From the NCBI RefSeq assembly GCF_030272615.1, contig NC_081413.1:443691038-443755037 (forward strand): a DNA stretch of 64,000 nucleotides, in the 5' to 3' direction. The position numbers and the translations under genes were made by a program. The DNA comes from Cryptomeria japonica. Lineage: Eukaryota > Streptophyta > Pinopsida > Cupressales > Cupressaceae. The notes beneath the pieces were generated by a model. That model did not search any database. It was not told the origin of the DNA and saw only the letters and a list, made by a program, of their open reading frames with translations. How positions within the stretch are numbered: position 1 is the first letter of the stretch; every line of letters starts with the position of its first letter. This document shows, piece by piece, positions 23,177 through 34,679 of this stretch.

Positions 23177-26100
23177 ATTGAAGACAAGGATGAATGGGTA
23201 ATTAAGAGTGGTTGTTCACATCAAATGACTGGAGATAAAGGGAAGTTTCTATCTTTGCAAGAATTTGATGGTGGACTAGTTAGATTTGGAGATGACAAGG
23301 CATGTATGATCAAAGGAAAAGGAACTATATCATTGGATGGTAAGAACAATACTAACAATGTTTATTATGTTTAAGGTTTGAAGCACAATCTTTTGAGTGT
23401 AGGACAATTGGTAGATAAGGGATATCAATTACAGTTCAAGGATGGAAAATGCAAAATCATTAACAAATCTAGCTTGGAGATTGCAACTGGTACACAGACA
23501 AAAGGTAATATATTTCATTTGAACTCTAGTGAGAAGACATGTTTGATTACACAGATTGATGAGAGTTGGCTATGGTATAAAAGGCCATGTCATGTGAATT
23601 TTGATTGCATTGTGAAGATCAGTTCAACTAAGGATGTTAGGGATATACCTAAGATTATGAAGCCCTATAATCCGGTATGTAAAGAATGTCAAATGGGTAA
23701 ACAAGTCAGAACTTCTTTTAGGAGTATACAAGATAAATCAAATGATGTTCTTGATTTTATTCATACTGATTTGTGTAGCCCTGCTAGAGTTAAAAGTTTT
23801 CATGGTGTTTGATTATTCATGCTAATCATTGATGATTATTCTAGAATGATGTGGGTTGCTTTTTTGAGAGAAAAATCTAAAGCATTTGAAAATTTTAAAA
23901 TCTTTAAGGCTAAAGTGGAAATTGAGACAGGATTGAAGATTAAATGTTTGAGATCAGATCATGGTGGAGAATTCACATCCGATGAGTTTACTATTTTTTG
24001 TGACAAGCATGGTATAAGAAGACAATTTTCTACTCCTCGGACACCTCAGTAGAATGGAGTTGTGGAAAGGAAGAACATAACTATCTTGGATGCTGCTAGA
24101 ACAATGATGATGGAAGATAATCTACCTCATATCTACTAGAGAGAAGCAGTGAGTACAATGATTTATACATTCAACAGAGTACATATCAAAGGGGAAACCA
24201 ATAAGACACCTTATGAATTATGGTTTGGAAATATACCTACAGTTAAGTATTTCAGAGTAAATGTTATATTAGGAGAGATGATACTATTGGGAAATTTGAT
24301 CCTAGATGTGACGAAGGCATATTTCTTGGTTATTCTAATGAAAGAAAAGCATATAGATGTTATAACTAGAGATTGTAGAGAATTGTGGAGAGTGCTAATG
24401 TCAAATTAGATGAGTTAAACAAAATTCAAATCAGAGTTTATGAGAAGGAAATGACACTGGAAATAATTATATCTAAACCGGTAGCACCTTTACCAGAACA
24501 TAGAGTTGAACTAGTTACTCTGGCAACATCAGAGAATTCTACAGCGACTGAAGAACAGGGAAGAGGAACAGAATGTCACAAGACTTCTAGGTATGTGAGA
24601 TTGAATCATTCTGAAGATCAAATCATTGGGGACAAGAGAAATTGAGTGCTGACAAGAAGAAGATTGGAAACTAATGAGGTATGTTTAATTTCACAAGTTG
24701 AACTGGTATCAGTAATTGAAGCATGTAAAGATGAACATTTGTTAAAAGCTATGGAAGAAGAATTAGATCAGATTTAGAAAAATAACATATGCACTTTGGT
24801 TCCCCAGCCTAAAAATAAAAATGTTATTGGAACTAAATGGATTATTAGGAATAAATTGAATAAGGATGGTCAAGTTATAAGGAATAAGGATAGATTGGCT
24901 TGTAAAGGATATTTTGAGAAGGAAGGAATTGATTATGGAGAGACTTTTTCACCTGTAGCTAGGATTGAAGCTGTAAGATTATTTCTTGCCTATGTTGCTT
25001 ATAAAAACTACAAGGTTTATCAGATGGATGTTAAATGTGCATTTTTGAATGAGGATCTTGATGATGAAGTTTATATTGAGCAACCTGATGGTTTTTCACT
25101 ATCGAATGATACAAATATGGTTTGCATATTAAGGAAAGATTTATATGGATTGAAACAAGCACCTAAAGCTTGGTATGCAAGGTTGGATAAATATCTTTTG
25201 AAGATTGGTTTTACTAAAGGTAGTGCTGACAATAATTTATATTTTAAAATCACTGATGATGATATATTGATTGTTGAAGTATTTGTTGATGACATTATTT
25301 TTGGAGGTGAAGATAAATTATGCGTAGAATTTTCTAAGAATATGGAGAAATAATTTGAGATGTCTATGATTGGTGAGATGAAATTTTAATTAGGTTTGCA
25401 GATTACTCAGACTGAAAAAGGCATTTTCATCTATCAAACTAAATATGATAAAGAATTATTGAATAAATTTGGTATGAAAGATTTTAAACCGGTAAGTACT
25501 CCTATGGTTACAAGTGAGAAATTGACAAGAAAAGATGTTTCTGCACCGGTAAGTCCTATAAGATACAAATCTATGATTGGAGGTTTACTTTATTTGACTC
25601 AGACTAGGCCTGACATTATGAATGTTTTTTGTATTGTTTCAAGATTTCAAAGTGATCCTAGAGAAAATCATGAGATTGCGGTGAAAAGGAATTTTAGATA
25701 CTTGCAAGGTACATTAGAATATGGTTTGTGGTACCTTAAGGATGATAACTTTAGTTTATGTGCATATACAAATGTTGATTGGGTTGGAGATGTTGATGAC
25801 CACAAAAGTACTATTGGTGGAGCTTTCTTTCTTGGAAAGAAGTTTGTTTCATGGATCAACAAGAAATAGTCATGTACTTCTCTATCTACTATTGACGTTG
25901 AGTATGTTGTTGCTCCTACTAATTGTACACAAGTTTAATGGATGAAGCAAATGTTGAAGGATATAAAGGTGGATTGTGATGCACTGGTAGTTATTCACTG
26001 TGATAACTCTACTACTATTGATATATCAAAGAATCTGGTATTTCATTCTAAGACAAAGCACATATCTATCAAGTATAGCTTTTAGAAGGAGAAGGTGGAA

Positions 26101-26234
26101 GCAAATGAAGTTAACTAGTTTATGTGAACATTAAAGAGAAAATTACAGATATTTTCACTAAACCTTTATCCAAGGAATCATTTGAGTACCTGAGAGATAG
26201 ATTGCGAGTATCTGCCCCTCTGGTAGAGACTTGA
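23177..26234 (+). pseudogene. pol: RE1 pol remnant: protease, integrase, reverse transcriptase, RNase H
   Basis: Domain order is copia type. The protease active-site phrase is IKSGCSHQMT, with the catalytic Asp of DSG replaced by Lys (about 23205). Gag-pre-integrase lies at about 23378-23760, and the integrase core at 23750-24400 retains HTDLC, LRSDHGGEF and NGVVERKN. Reverse transcriptase (24796-25353) has [13 protein letters not shown] and the catalytic box FVDDI. RNase H (about 25560-26230) has DVDDHKSTIGGAFFLGKK. Stops include those near 23174, 23812, 24050, 24139, 24775, 25351, 25387 and 25867, with a frame shift between the integrase and reverse transcriptase pieces near 24400. Non-functional. 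Confidence 0.9.
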
Positions 26235-26379
26235 TTGATGCAGTTTGGCATCAGTCCAGCATGCATTATCTAAGATACTATTCAATTTGACACTGATGTG
26301 GGATGCTACTCCCTAGGGAGAGTAGTTAGCTTTGAGATTTAGAGGCTTATATTTTTGCTTTGATATTTCCGTCAGATTT

Positions 26380-26608
26380 CTGGCATTGATGTCAAAGGGA
26401 GAGAGATATTGATGTGAAAAAGATAAAGAAAGAAAAAGAAAAGTCATAGGGGGAGAGATATGAAAAGTAAAAGGGAAGAGTTATTTAGAGCTATATGTGG
26501 GTGATTGATTGTTGGTTGTCTTCCACAGGGGAAGACTTGTTCAACATTTCTTGGTACTTAGATGTTTTTCACATCTAGTGTTTCCATCAATGCCAAAGGG
26601 GGAGATTG
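26380..26608 (+). other. RE1 3' untranslated region with two polypurine tracts
   Basis: An upstream tract follows TGGCATTGATGTCAAAGGGA (about 26381-26400), and the terminal tract CCAAAGGGGGAGAT (26593-26606) directly precedes the 3' LTR. The words preceding the two tracts, GGCATTGATG and CATCAATGCC, are inverted copies of each other. The first two bases of the 3' LTR (TG, 26607-26608) remain here, after which RE2 is inserted. Confidence 0.75.
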
Positions 26609-27663
26609 TGTTAGTTCCCGGAGACAACTGAGAGGGGGGGGGTGAGTCAGTTGTCAAATAAATTCAAAGCAAAAACAATTTAACCAACCTTGATGCTTAA
26701 TACCAGTAAACCAAACTTTATGCAAGTAGACAGTTTATCCGTTAATTACAGTATCGGTAAATATTAGTGCATGAAACAGAAAGACAATAACATCCACAAC
26801 ACATAACACCAATATTTGCATGTGGAAACCCTGTAAGGGGAAAAACCAGAGTGGGAAACCTTACCCACAATCAGATGATACTACTACAAATAGTATGTGT
26901 ATACAAATGGGGTATGCACATGCAGAAAGGCCAAGCACCTAGAGCTCACTACTCAAACATAGATAGGAATCACACTTACTACAATTGGATGGTTAAATCC
27001 AATAAGAATGTACTGCTCAAAATAGCATCTTCATATGCTGGATTTGGTACCAGTGTAGTTCTGATTGTCTTTACAAATACCTTGCTTCACCTTCAAATGA
27101 TATCTGTGTGTATAGCTCTACTTATTCTCGCATATACCTTCTTACAATTCCTTATCCCTATCGCATATCGATCTTACGAATAAGATCTTACATATATACC
27201 ATAACCTAAGACCAATTTATTAGGTCAACTCTAAAAGATATTACAATAAAACAATTACAAGTAAATCAATAACCAATGCAATATCTGATTCAATATGTTG
27301 GCTTAATGCATTTACAATAACACCAAAATCATCTCCAAAGCGTGTCATGCTGATCTGGAATAGATAAGCCTGTAGGTGCATAACCTGGACCTATTTGTCG
27401 ATAAGAACAAATATGCAAATGCGAATATACTAATGAACAAATATCCAAGAAAAAGTGTCCAAAGGATGTCTTCATCATAACTAGGTGTTTTCCATATCAT
27501 TCCAAGTGTCGGTGAACATAATATCCTACTGGTGTACCAGATACTAGTGTCTGTGCATAAGTCACTTGCTTGCCGGTGAACATTGCTGATCCTCTAAGGT
27601 GCCAGAGTTGATAAGTCTTGATAGGTGTTGACATCAATGACAAACCATACCAAAATACCAACA
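26609..27663 (-). repeat. RE2 3' LTR, 1055 bp
   Basis: It matches the split 5' LTR. On the plus strand it begins TGTTAGTTCCCGGAGACAAC and ends ATACCAACA, next to the polypurine tract. GACAACTGA (26623-26631) and TCAGTTGTC (26647-26655) are perfect 9-bp arms around a homopolymer G/C run. The reverse complement of TTGTCATTGATGTCAAC lies at 27627-27643. Confidence 0.9.
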
Positions 27664-27900
27664 ATCTCCCCCTTTGGCATTGATGGCAACATAAAATGGA
27701 AAAACCATCAAAGTGCCAAAATAGAAATGCCAAATACCAAAAAATCAATAATCTCCCAAAAGAGATCATAACCAGAAATCAAAATTCATAATCAATCTCT
27801 CCAAAGTAACAATATCTCCCCCTGAGAGTAACATGTGTTTTCCTTGTGTTTTTCCAACATGTGTTTTTCCATATCAATCTCTCCCCCTTTGACATCAAAT
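27664..27900 (-). other. RE2 double polypurine tract and 3' untranslated region
   Basis: On the minus strand CCAAAGGGGGAGAT (27664-27677) abuts the 3' LTR. A second tract, TTGATGTCAAAGGGGGAGAG, lies near 27876-27898. The intervening sequence up to the end of pol at 28051 is non-coding. Confidence 0.75.
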
Positions 27901-28050
27901 TCCAAAGCCAATACAAAATCCAAGTTAAATTACAAAATACCAACCAATTCAGTATGCCAACTACTTCCCCTGAGAAGTAGCTCTCCTCATCAAAGCTAGA
28001 GTAAAAGATTTATCTGTTAATTCTGTCGGTTGATGACAAACATCAACTGT

Positions 28051-30898
28051 CTAAGTCTCTACTAGTGGGGGTATGAACCCAAGCTGATCTCTAAGATATT
28101 CAAAGGTCTCTTTAGGCAGAGGTTAAGTGAAAATATCTGCAATATGCTCTTTAGTATTCACATAAACCAATTTTACTTCTTTTGCTTCAACATTCTCTTT
28201 CAGAAAATTCAGTTTGATAGAAACATGTTTGGCTTTAGAATGTAATACTAGATTCTTAGATATATCAATTGTTGTAGTGTTATCACAATTGATAGTTATA
28301 GGGTCCTGTTTGTGTCAAATACAGTAGGACTCCTATCATAGATTTGTACCTAGTTGGATTAATAGGTGTAGATTCATCTCTTAGTGATAATTTATCATTT
28401 GTAGTCATAGGTGTGCTTACCAGTTTAGATTTCTCCATCCCCAATTTCTTTAGTAACTCTTTCAAGTAATTGGTTTGACTCAGGAATATACCTTTACCAG
28501 TCTGTGAGATCTGCAATCCTAAAAAAAAATTCTCTCCAATTATAGACATTTCAAATTCATGTTGCATTTCAATAGAAAAGTCTTTACATAATTCATCTTC
28601 TCCTCCATAGATTATATCATCAAAAAAAACTTCTATAACCAAAATGTCATCATTAGTCACTCTATAGTATAAGTTGTTGTCAACATTACCTTTAGAAAAA
28701 CCAATCTTCAAAAGATATTTATCCAATCTAGCATACCAAGCTCTTGGAGCTTTCTTCAACCCATACAAAGCTTCCCTTAACCTGCAAACCATATCTTTGT
28801 TATCTATCAAAGAAAATCCATCAGGTTGCTCAATGTAAACTTCTTCTTCAAGATCTTCATTCAGAAATGCACATTTAATATCCATTTGATATACTTTATA
28901 GTTCTTTTGTGCTGCAAAAGCCAAGAATAATTTGACTGCCTCAATTCTAGCTACCGGTGCAAAGGTTTCATTATAAACAATTCCTTCTTTCTGAGAATAT
29001 CCCTTACACACCAGTCTTTCTTTATTTCTGATTACCTTATCATCTTCATTAATTTTGTTTCTGAATACCCATTTTGTTCCAATCACATTTTTGTCTTAAG
29101 GCCAGGGAACTAATGTCCATTTGTTATTTTTCTCAATTTGTTCTAGTTCATTTTCCATAGCTTTAACCCAGTGTTTATCTTCACATGGCTCATTAATTGA
29201 TGATGGTTCAATTTGAGAAATAAGACATACCTCTTCATTTGCTAGTCTTCCTCTTGTCATAACTCCTTGATACTTGTTGCCAATTATCTGATTTTCAGAG
29301 TGATTTAGTCTTACATACCGAGGTGTCTTTGTTTGTTGTTGTTCCCCAGTTACAATGGAATTTTCAAATGATACCGGTGTAACCGGATCTTCATTCTATA
29401 CTGGTGGATTCAATGTAGGTTCATTTGTCAATATCTCTATTGCTGGTTTAGAGTCTATATACCTTTAAGTTCCTCTAAATTGTTCATCAATCTTCACATT
29501 TGTACTTTCAACAATTTTCTGCAATCTCTTTCTAAAACATCTATATGCCTTGCTCTTAGATGAATAACCAAGAAATATTCCTTCATCACTTCTAGGATCA
29601 AATTTGCCAATATACTCATCTCTTCTAATATAGCATTTACTTCCAAATATTCTGAAATATTTAAGAGTAGGAGTAATACCAAACCATAGTTCATGAGGGG
29701 TCTTACCGGTTTCTCCTTTGATGTGAACTTTGTTGAATGTATAGACCGATGTGCTTACTGCCTCTCTCCAATATACATGTGGTAGATTTGCTTCTAATAA
29801 CATACTTCTAGCTGCATCCAAGATAGTTTTGTTTTTCCTTTCTACAACTTCATTCTGTTGTGGTGTCTGGGGTGCTGATAACTATCTTCTGATTCCATTC
29901 ACTTTATAGAATGTATTAAATTCCTTAGATGTGAATTCTCCTCCTTGATCTGATCTCAGACATTTGATTTTCTTACCAGTTTCATTCTCTACCATTACTT
30001 TGAATAGTTTGAACTTCCCAAGTGCTTCTGATTTTTCTCTGAGAAAAGTAACCCAACACATTCTAGAATAGTCATCAATGATTAGCATGAAATATCTATC
30101 ACCTTGTAAGCTTTTAGTTCTAGCTGGACCACATAAATTAGTATGAATTAAGTCAAGAGAATTATTTGATTTTTCTGGAATACTTTTAAAAGATTCTCTA
30201 ACTTGTTTTCCAAATTGAGATTCCTTACATATTGGATTGTGAGGCTTGACAATCTTAGGTAAATCTCTAACTGCCTTAGTAGTACTGATTTTTACCATGC
30301 AATCAAAATTTACATGACAAAGTCTCTTATGCTATAGCCAACTTTCATCAATGTGTGCAATCAAGCATGTCTTTTGACTGCTATTCAAATGAAAGATATT
30401 ACCTCTATTTTTATTACTAGTTGCAATTTCCAAACTAGTTCTGTTCATAATTTTGCATTTACCATTCTTGAATTGTAACTGAAATTATTTCTGAACTAAT
30501 TGACCAACACTCAAAACATTATGCTTTAAATCTTCTACATAGTAAACATTGTTAGTATTATGATTACCATCAAGAGATATTATACCTTTTCCTTTGATCA
30601 AACAAGATTTATCATCTCCAAATCTTACTAGACCTCCATTATATTCCTAAAAGTTTAAGAATTTACCTTTATCACCAGTCATGTGATGTGAACATCTTGA
30701 ATCAATGATCCATTCATCTTTAACTTCAAATTTAGCTACTAGGGCCTGCTCTACCGGTTGAACAATAGGTGCCAGTTGATCTTCTATTATAGCAACAAAA
30801 ACCCATCCATTGTCTATCGGATCTTCATCAGAATCATCAGTGATTCCTTCATCAACAAGATAACAAGATTTATCTTTATTCTTCTTAAATCTGTATCT
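28051..30898 (-). pseudogene. pol: RE2 pol remnant with a deletion across RNase H
   Basis: Read from 30898 downward, the protease motif is DSRCSHHMT (Gly of DSG replaced by Arg, about 30697). The integrase piece 30298-29882 has HTNLCGPA, where the first catalytic Asp is Asn, and an intact LRSDQGGEF. Reverse transcriptase 29086-28283 has [13 protein letters not shown] and the box FFDDI in place of FVDDI. After LLYLTQTGP (about 28310) the frame jumps to a phrase matching the RNase H end (CDNTTTIDISKNLVLHSK) in another frame. RE1 and RE3 have about 120 additional residues at this point, so most of RNase H is deleted. Stops also lie near 30892, 30650, 30330, 29880 and 29464. Confidence 0.88.
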
Positions 30899-31828
30899 CT
30901 AATATTTAGGGTTAGGCTTGTATGTTCTTCTAGCTTCTTCTCTTAGTCTAGCATGTCTATCAAGGCATCTTGAAGCCATATGGCCAATCTTGTTATAGTT
31001 AAAACATTTAAAGGGTGTTTTACTTTCATACTTACTTCCAACTAGACCTTTAGCAATTTTCCTTGCAAATAGTGCTTCAAGTTCTTCAAGTTCTTCATTT
31101 TCTCTCCTGCTTTCCAAAATTTCTCTTGCATAAAAGGATTTCCAATTAGACTTGTCAAATGATGGTACAGATGATGTTGATGCCTTAAAAACTAAATCTA
31201 TCTTTATAGTAGCAACAAGACCAAATTCCTCAATTTCAAAAGCTGAAAGTTTTCCAATCAATGTATCCCTAGTTATTGATGTATTAGGCATTGTTCTCAA
31301 CTCATTTATAGTGGTAACTTTCATTTTATATGCCGGTGGAAATCCTCTTAAAAATTTTGAATTAATTTCATCTTCACTTAAGGTTCCTCCACAATATTTA
31401 ATACCCAAAACAATTTCATTTACTCTTTCGATAAAAGCAGAAATCCTTTCATCTTCTTCCATTTTCAGATTTTCATACCTGACCTGGAAGCTTTCAAGTT
31501 TTGCAATTTTAACTGTGGAATCTCCTTCATTCAATGTTTCCAAATGATCCCAAATAGCTTTAGCACTAGACCTATATGATAATCCCATGATTTGTTGATC
31601 TGTTAATGAACTCAAAAGTGCTTCTCTTGCTTTGCAAGCATTTTCTTCATCTTTTCCCAAAGTAGGTGGATTAGGCTGACTTTCAGTAGGAGCAATATAG
31701 CCATTCTTTGTAACATCCTGGATGTCCTTTCCAATGCAATTTAGATGTGTCTCCATTATAATCTTCCATATGTCATAGTTGGTTCCTTCAAGTTTAGGAC
31801 TGTCCTTCCTGAAATAGTTAGTAGACAT
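30899..31828 (-). CDS. gag: RE2 Gag, uninterrupted 309-codon frame
   Basis: The frame starts at an ATG at 31828, about 43 bp after the primer-binding site, and begins MSTNYFRKDSPKLEGTNY. It holds the copia-type Gag (UBN2-like) phrases LSYRSSAKAIWDHLETLNEG and ENLKMEEDERISAF. Near residue 275 it has CFNYNKIGHMASRC, where the second Cys of the CCHC knuckle is Tyr. It ends KPNPKY at a TAG, after which the same frame continues into protease. In a copia element Gag and Pol are usually one frame, so this stop probably truncates the polyprotein. Gag would assemble cytoplasmic particles around element RNA. The frame is clean, but the knuckle change argues against full function. Confidence 0.8.
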   Translation of the reverse strand: MSTNYFRKDSPKLEGTNYDIWKIIMETHLNCIGKDIQDVTKNGYIAPTESQPNPPTLGKDEENACKAREALLSSLTDQQIMGLSYRSSAKAIWDHLETLNEGDSTVKIAKLESFQVRYENLKMEEDERISAFIERVNEIVLGIKYCGGTLSEDEINSKFLRGFPPAYKMKVTTINELRTMPNTSITRDTLIGKLSAFEIEEFGLVATIKIDLVFKASTSSVPSFDKSNWKSFYAREILESRRENEELEELEALFARKIAKGLVGSKYESKTPFKCFNYNKIGHMASRCLDRHARLREEARRTYKPNPKY

Positions 31829-31870
31829 TGGATCTCCTTAAGCTGTTAAACTTCTGCAAAAAGAGGACTA

Positions 31871-31883
31871 GGCTCTGATACCA
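31871..31883 (-). other. RE2 primer-binding site, perfect
   Basis: The minus strand reads TGGTATCAGAGCC, an exact complement of the plant initiator-Met tRNA 3' end, 2 bp from the 5' LTR edge at 31886. Confidence 0.9.
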
Positions 31884-31885
31884 AT

Positions 31886-32174
31886 TGTTAGGTCTCGGAG
31901 ACATCTGAGAGGGGGGGGGGTGAATCAGTTGTTAAATAAATCCAAACCAAAAAAAATGTAACCAACCTTAATGCTTAATACCGGTAAACCAAACTTTATG
32001 CACATAGACAATTTATCAGTTAATTATAGTACCAGTTAAGATTAATGCATGAAATAGAAAGACAATAACATCCACAACACATAACACCAATATTTGTATG
32101 TGGAAACCCTGTAAGGGGAAAAACCATGATGGGAAACCTTACCCACAATCAGATGATACTACTGTAGATAGTAT
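31886..32174 (-). repeat. RE2 5' LTR, proximal segment (cut by RE3)
   Basis: It starts TGTTAGGTCTCGGAGACATC on the plus strand and matches the first 289 bp of the 3' LTR at 26609. It is interrupted after GATAGTAT, and AGTAT is the target duplication of RE3. Confidence 0.9.
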
Positions 32175-33684
32175 TGTTAGCATTTTCACAAAGGGAGATT
32201 GTTAGAATCTTAGTAAGTTTTTTGTTATGAGGATATTAAGAAGGTTGTTGGAGATTGTTGATATAATTGAAAAAGGATGATTACTATCTTAATAATATTA
32301 TTTTGTCATTGACATCAAGCAATTGATTTTCTGATTCAATATGATGTTTCCATATCTTAATGAGTATGTTTTGATAAGTATAAAGATGTTGGTAAGAGAC
32401 ACAGAATGAATGTGAAAAAAAAGGGGAATAATAAGTTATTCAATGGGCAACTATTACCGAGTTATACAATGATGAAATTATGTTGTTTTGATTGTTTTGA
32501 TATCCTATATGTGAGTATTGAAAGACTGAACAAGAAGGAGAAAAGATTTCAAGCTATAGAATTAGTTAAGGCTTGATACTGTTCTATGTTACCAAGTAAG
32601 ATGCTAGTCGCTAAACCCTAAGGTTATCACTATCCATTAAAGAAGGAAGAATATCTACTAAGTGAAGTTTAGTATTTACCAAGTAACAACTGAGTAATAA
32701 CAAAATGCATTGGATGGATAAATACATTATTTAATGTAGAATACCAATGAGCTGGAGTTGATCAGATGATTGGTATGTCATGCAAGAAGTTTTTTGAGGA
32801 TCTACGACATAAAAAATATAAGAGATAGATCTACAATGTAGATTGAACAGTCATAACCTAGCACAAGTTCCAAGGTGAGGTAAAATGTTTACAGATTGAT
32901 GGATACAATGAACTTAGTCACATTTGAAGATATGATGGCTAAGATTGATCATGGGAAATGTGATCAAGGAGATTAAGCGGTTAGGTATTGTTCATAAATA
33001 AGAAACTGTTGATGAACAATACATGTGGGAAAAATAGAAGAACAGTGAAACTACAGTAGTGATCACCGAGCATAGAAGATTGAAGATCTGATTGAAGAAA
33101 AGATTGAGAAGCCCAACAAGAAGCAAGATAAGTCTTATGACAAGATTGTTTTGAGCACATAGAATCTGCTTTAGCATTTCAGATGTGAAGTTGCAGATAT
33201 ATTTTATTACTATTATTTATTTTGTAAGTGACAGAAAATCTCTTAACCAAGTGGACTTAATAGTCTTATTTGTAAACCCTGTAGCAAGGTAAGATTCTAA
33301 ATGAGTGTTTGAAATCCTTTGACAAGGTCACTTCTACCAAAGTGTGAGACTCTAACAAGTCTAAGGGAAATCCCTTAACCGAGTCACATCTAGCAATGTG
33401 TTTTTGTAATTTGTAACTGGATTGGCTTTTAACCAAGCATACTCTAGAAGGGAATATTTCTTAGTGGGTCCAAAATCCCACAATGGTTTTTCCCTATTTT
33501 TGTTTCCATGTTAAATTTGGTGTTAAATGTGTTATGATGTTTTAAGTGTATCTATTTATGAATATTGAATGATTTACAGTCATACTTGCATATCAGTAAA
33601 GGCTACCGAGGTTGAATCTGGTGAATATATTGTATTGTGAGTTTTTTTTTATTCACCCCCCCCCGCCTCTCATCTTAACTAACA
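32175..33684 (+). repeat. RE3 5' LTR, 1510 bp
   Basis: It begins TGTTAGCATTTTCACAAAGG and ends CTTAACTAACA. After 25 bp there is a second TGTTAG preceded by a purine tract (CAAAGGGAGAT), as if the LTR start had been duplicated with part of the PPT. TTTTGTCATTGACATCAAGC lies at 32301-32320. A possible TATA box (AAATATAAGAGA) is near 32815. A run of C residues followed by CTCAT precedes the end. Confidence 0.92.
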
Positions 33685-33686
33685 AT

Positions 33687-33699
33687 TGGTATTAGATAT
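33687..33699 (+). other. RE3 primer-binding site
   Basis: TGGTATTAGATAT lies 2 bp after the LTR, close to the initiator-Met tRNA complement TGGTATCAGAGC. Confidence 0.75.
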
Positions 33700-33723
33700 T
33701 TGGACTCTGGAAGAAAATTTTAA

Positions 33724-34677
33724 ATGTACTTGAGGCAAGATCCAAAGATGTATAAAAGGGATGCACCAAAGCTGAACAAGTCAAGTTTCTCCACATGGCA
33801 AGAAAGGATGAAGCTACACTTATCAGGAATTGGAGAATATGCAACATATTATCTGGAGAATGATTACATAGCACCTAGAACCAACCTGATGACAATGAAA
33901 GAGATAAAGGAAAAGAAAGAACATATTCAAGCTATGATTGAAATAACATCAACATTAACCAACTTAGAGTTTAATGATCTAGAAGGTTGCAATGATGCCA
34001 AAGCGATGTGGACCAAGCTTATATCTATGTATGGTGGTGATGAACATGTTTAGAGAGAAAAAGTAGACAGTCTAAGAGGTCAACTTGAATCCATGAGAAT
34101 GAATGAAGGTGAGAACATAACCCAATATAGTACAAGGTTAAAGGAAACTGTCAATCAAATCAAAGGAGTAGGAGGAACTATTGAAGGAAAGGATGTAACA
34201 AGTAAGTTGTTTTGAACACTTCTACTTGCTTATGCCATTAAGGTCTCTGCAATCAAAGAATTAAGGTCTATACCAAACATGCTAGTCTCTTTGGATGCTA
34301 CTATCGGTAAGCTACATGCATTTGAGTTAAGTAATTTTGATAACAGTGGGTCCTCGGTAAATAAAGTTGAATCTGCATTCAGTTCTTTTCATATTGGTGA
34401 ATCTGATGATTACAATGATAGAATGTATAAGTATACTGAAGGAAATCATAGTGGAGCAAGTGAACGATTTCACAAAAACATGGAAGAGGTACACAAACTA
34501 TATGAAGAAATCAGAAAGCAAGAAGAGTTTGAAGCATTATTAGCCAGAAGGTTACCGAGAAGCAAAGGTAAGTATAAAGGAAAGTTACCTTTAAAATGTT
34601 TTAACTGTGATAGAATAGGACATATGGCTTCTAACTGTCCTAACAAAGAATCTAGTGAAAAGAGAATACTAAGATGA
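33724..34677 (+). pseudogene. gag: RE3 gag, two nonsense codons
   Basis: The frame from the ATG at 33724 (or the ATG at 33748) reads KMYKRDAPKLNKSSFSTWQE, EFNDLEGCNDAKAMWTKL, then SLRGQLESMRMNEGENITQ, typical of copia Gag. The zinc knuckle CFNCDRIGHMASNC is a complete CX2CX4HX4C near codon 300. Stops lie at about 34051 (TAG) and 34213 (TGA). Its phrases are closer to the Gag of RE6 (60260-61154) than to those of RE1 and RE2, indicating two copia lineages in the window. Confidence 0.88.
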
Positions 34678-34679
34678 TA

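Noticed and set aside
31152-31547. Plus-strand 131-codon frame opposite RE2 Gag
   Set aside because: It is an antisense shadow of the clean Gag frame, with no motif of its own. The same applies to other frames opposite pol and gag regions.
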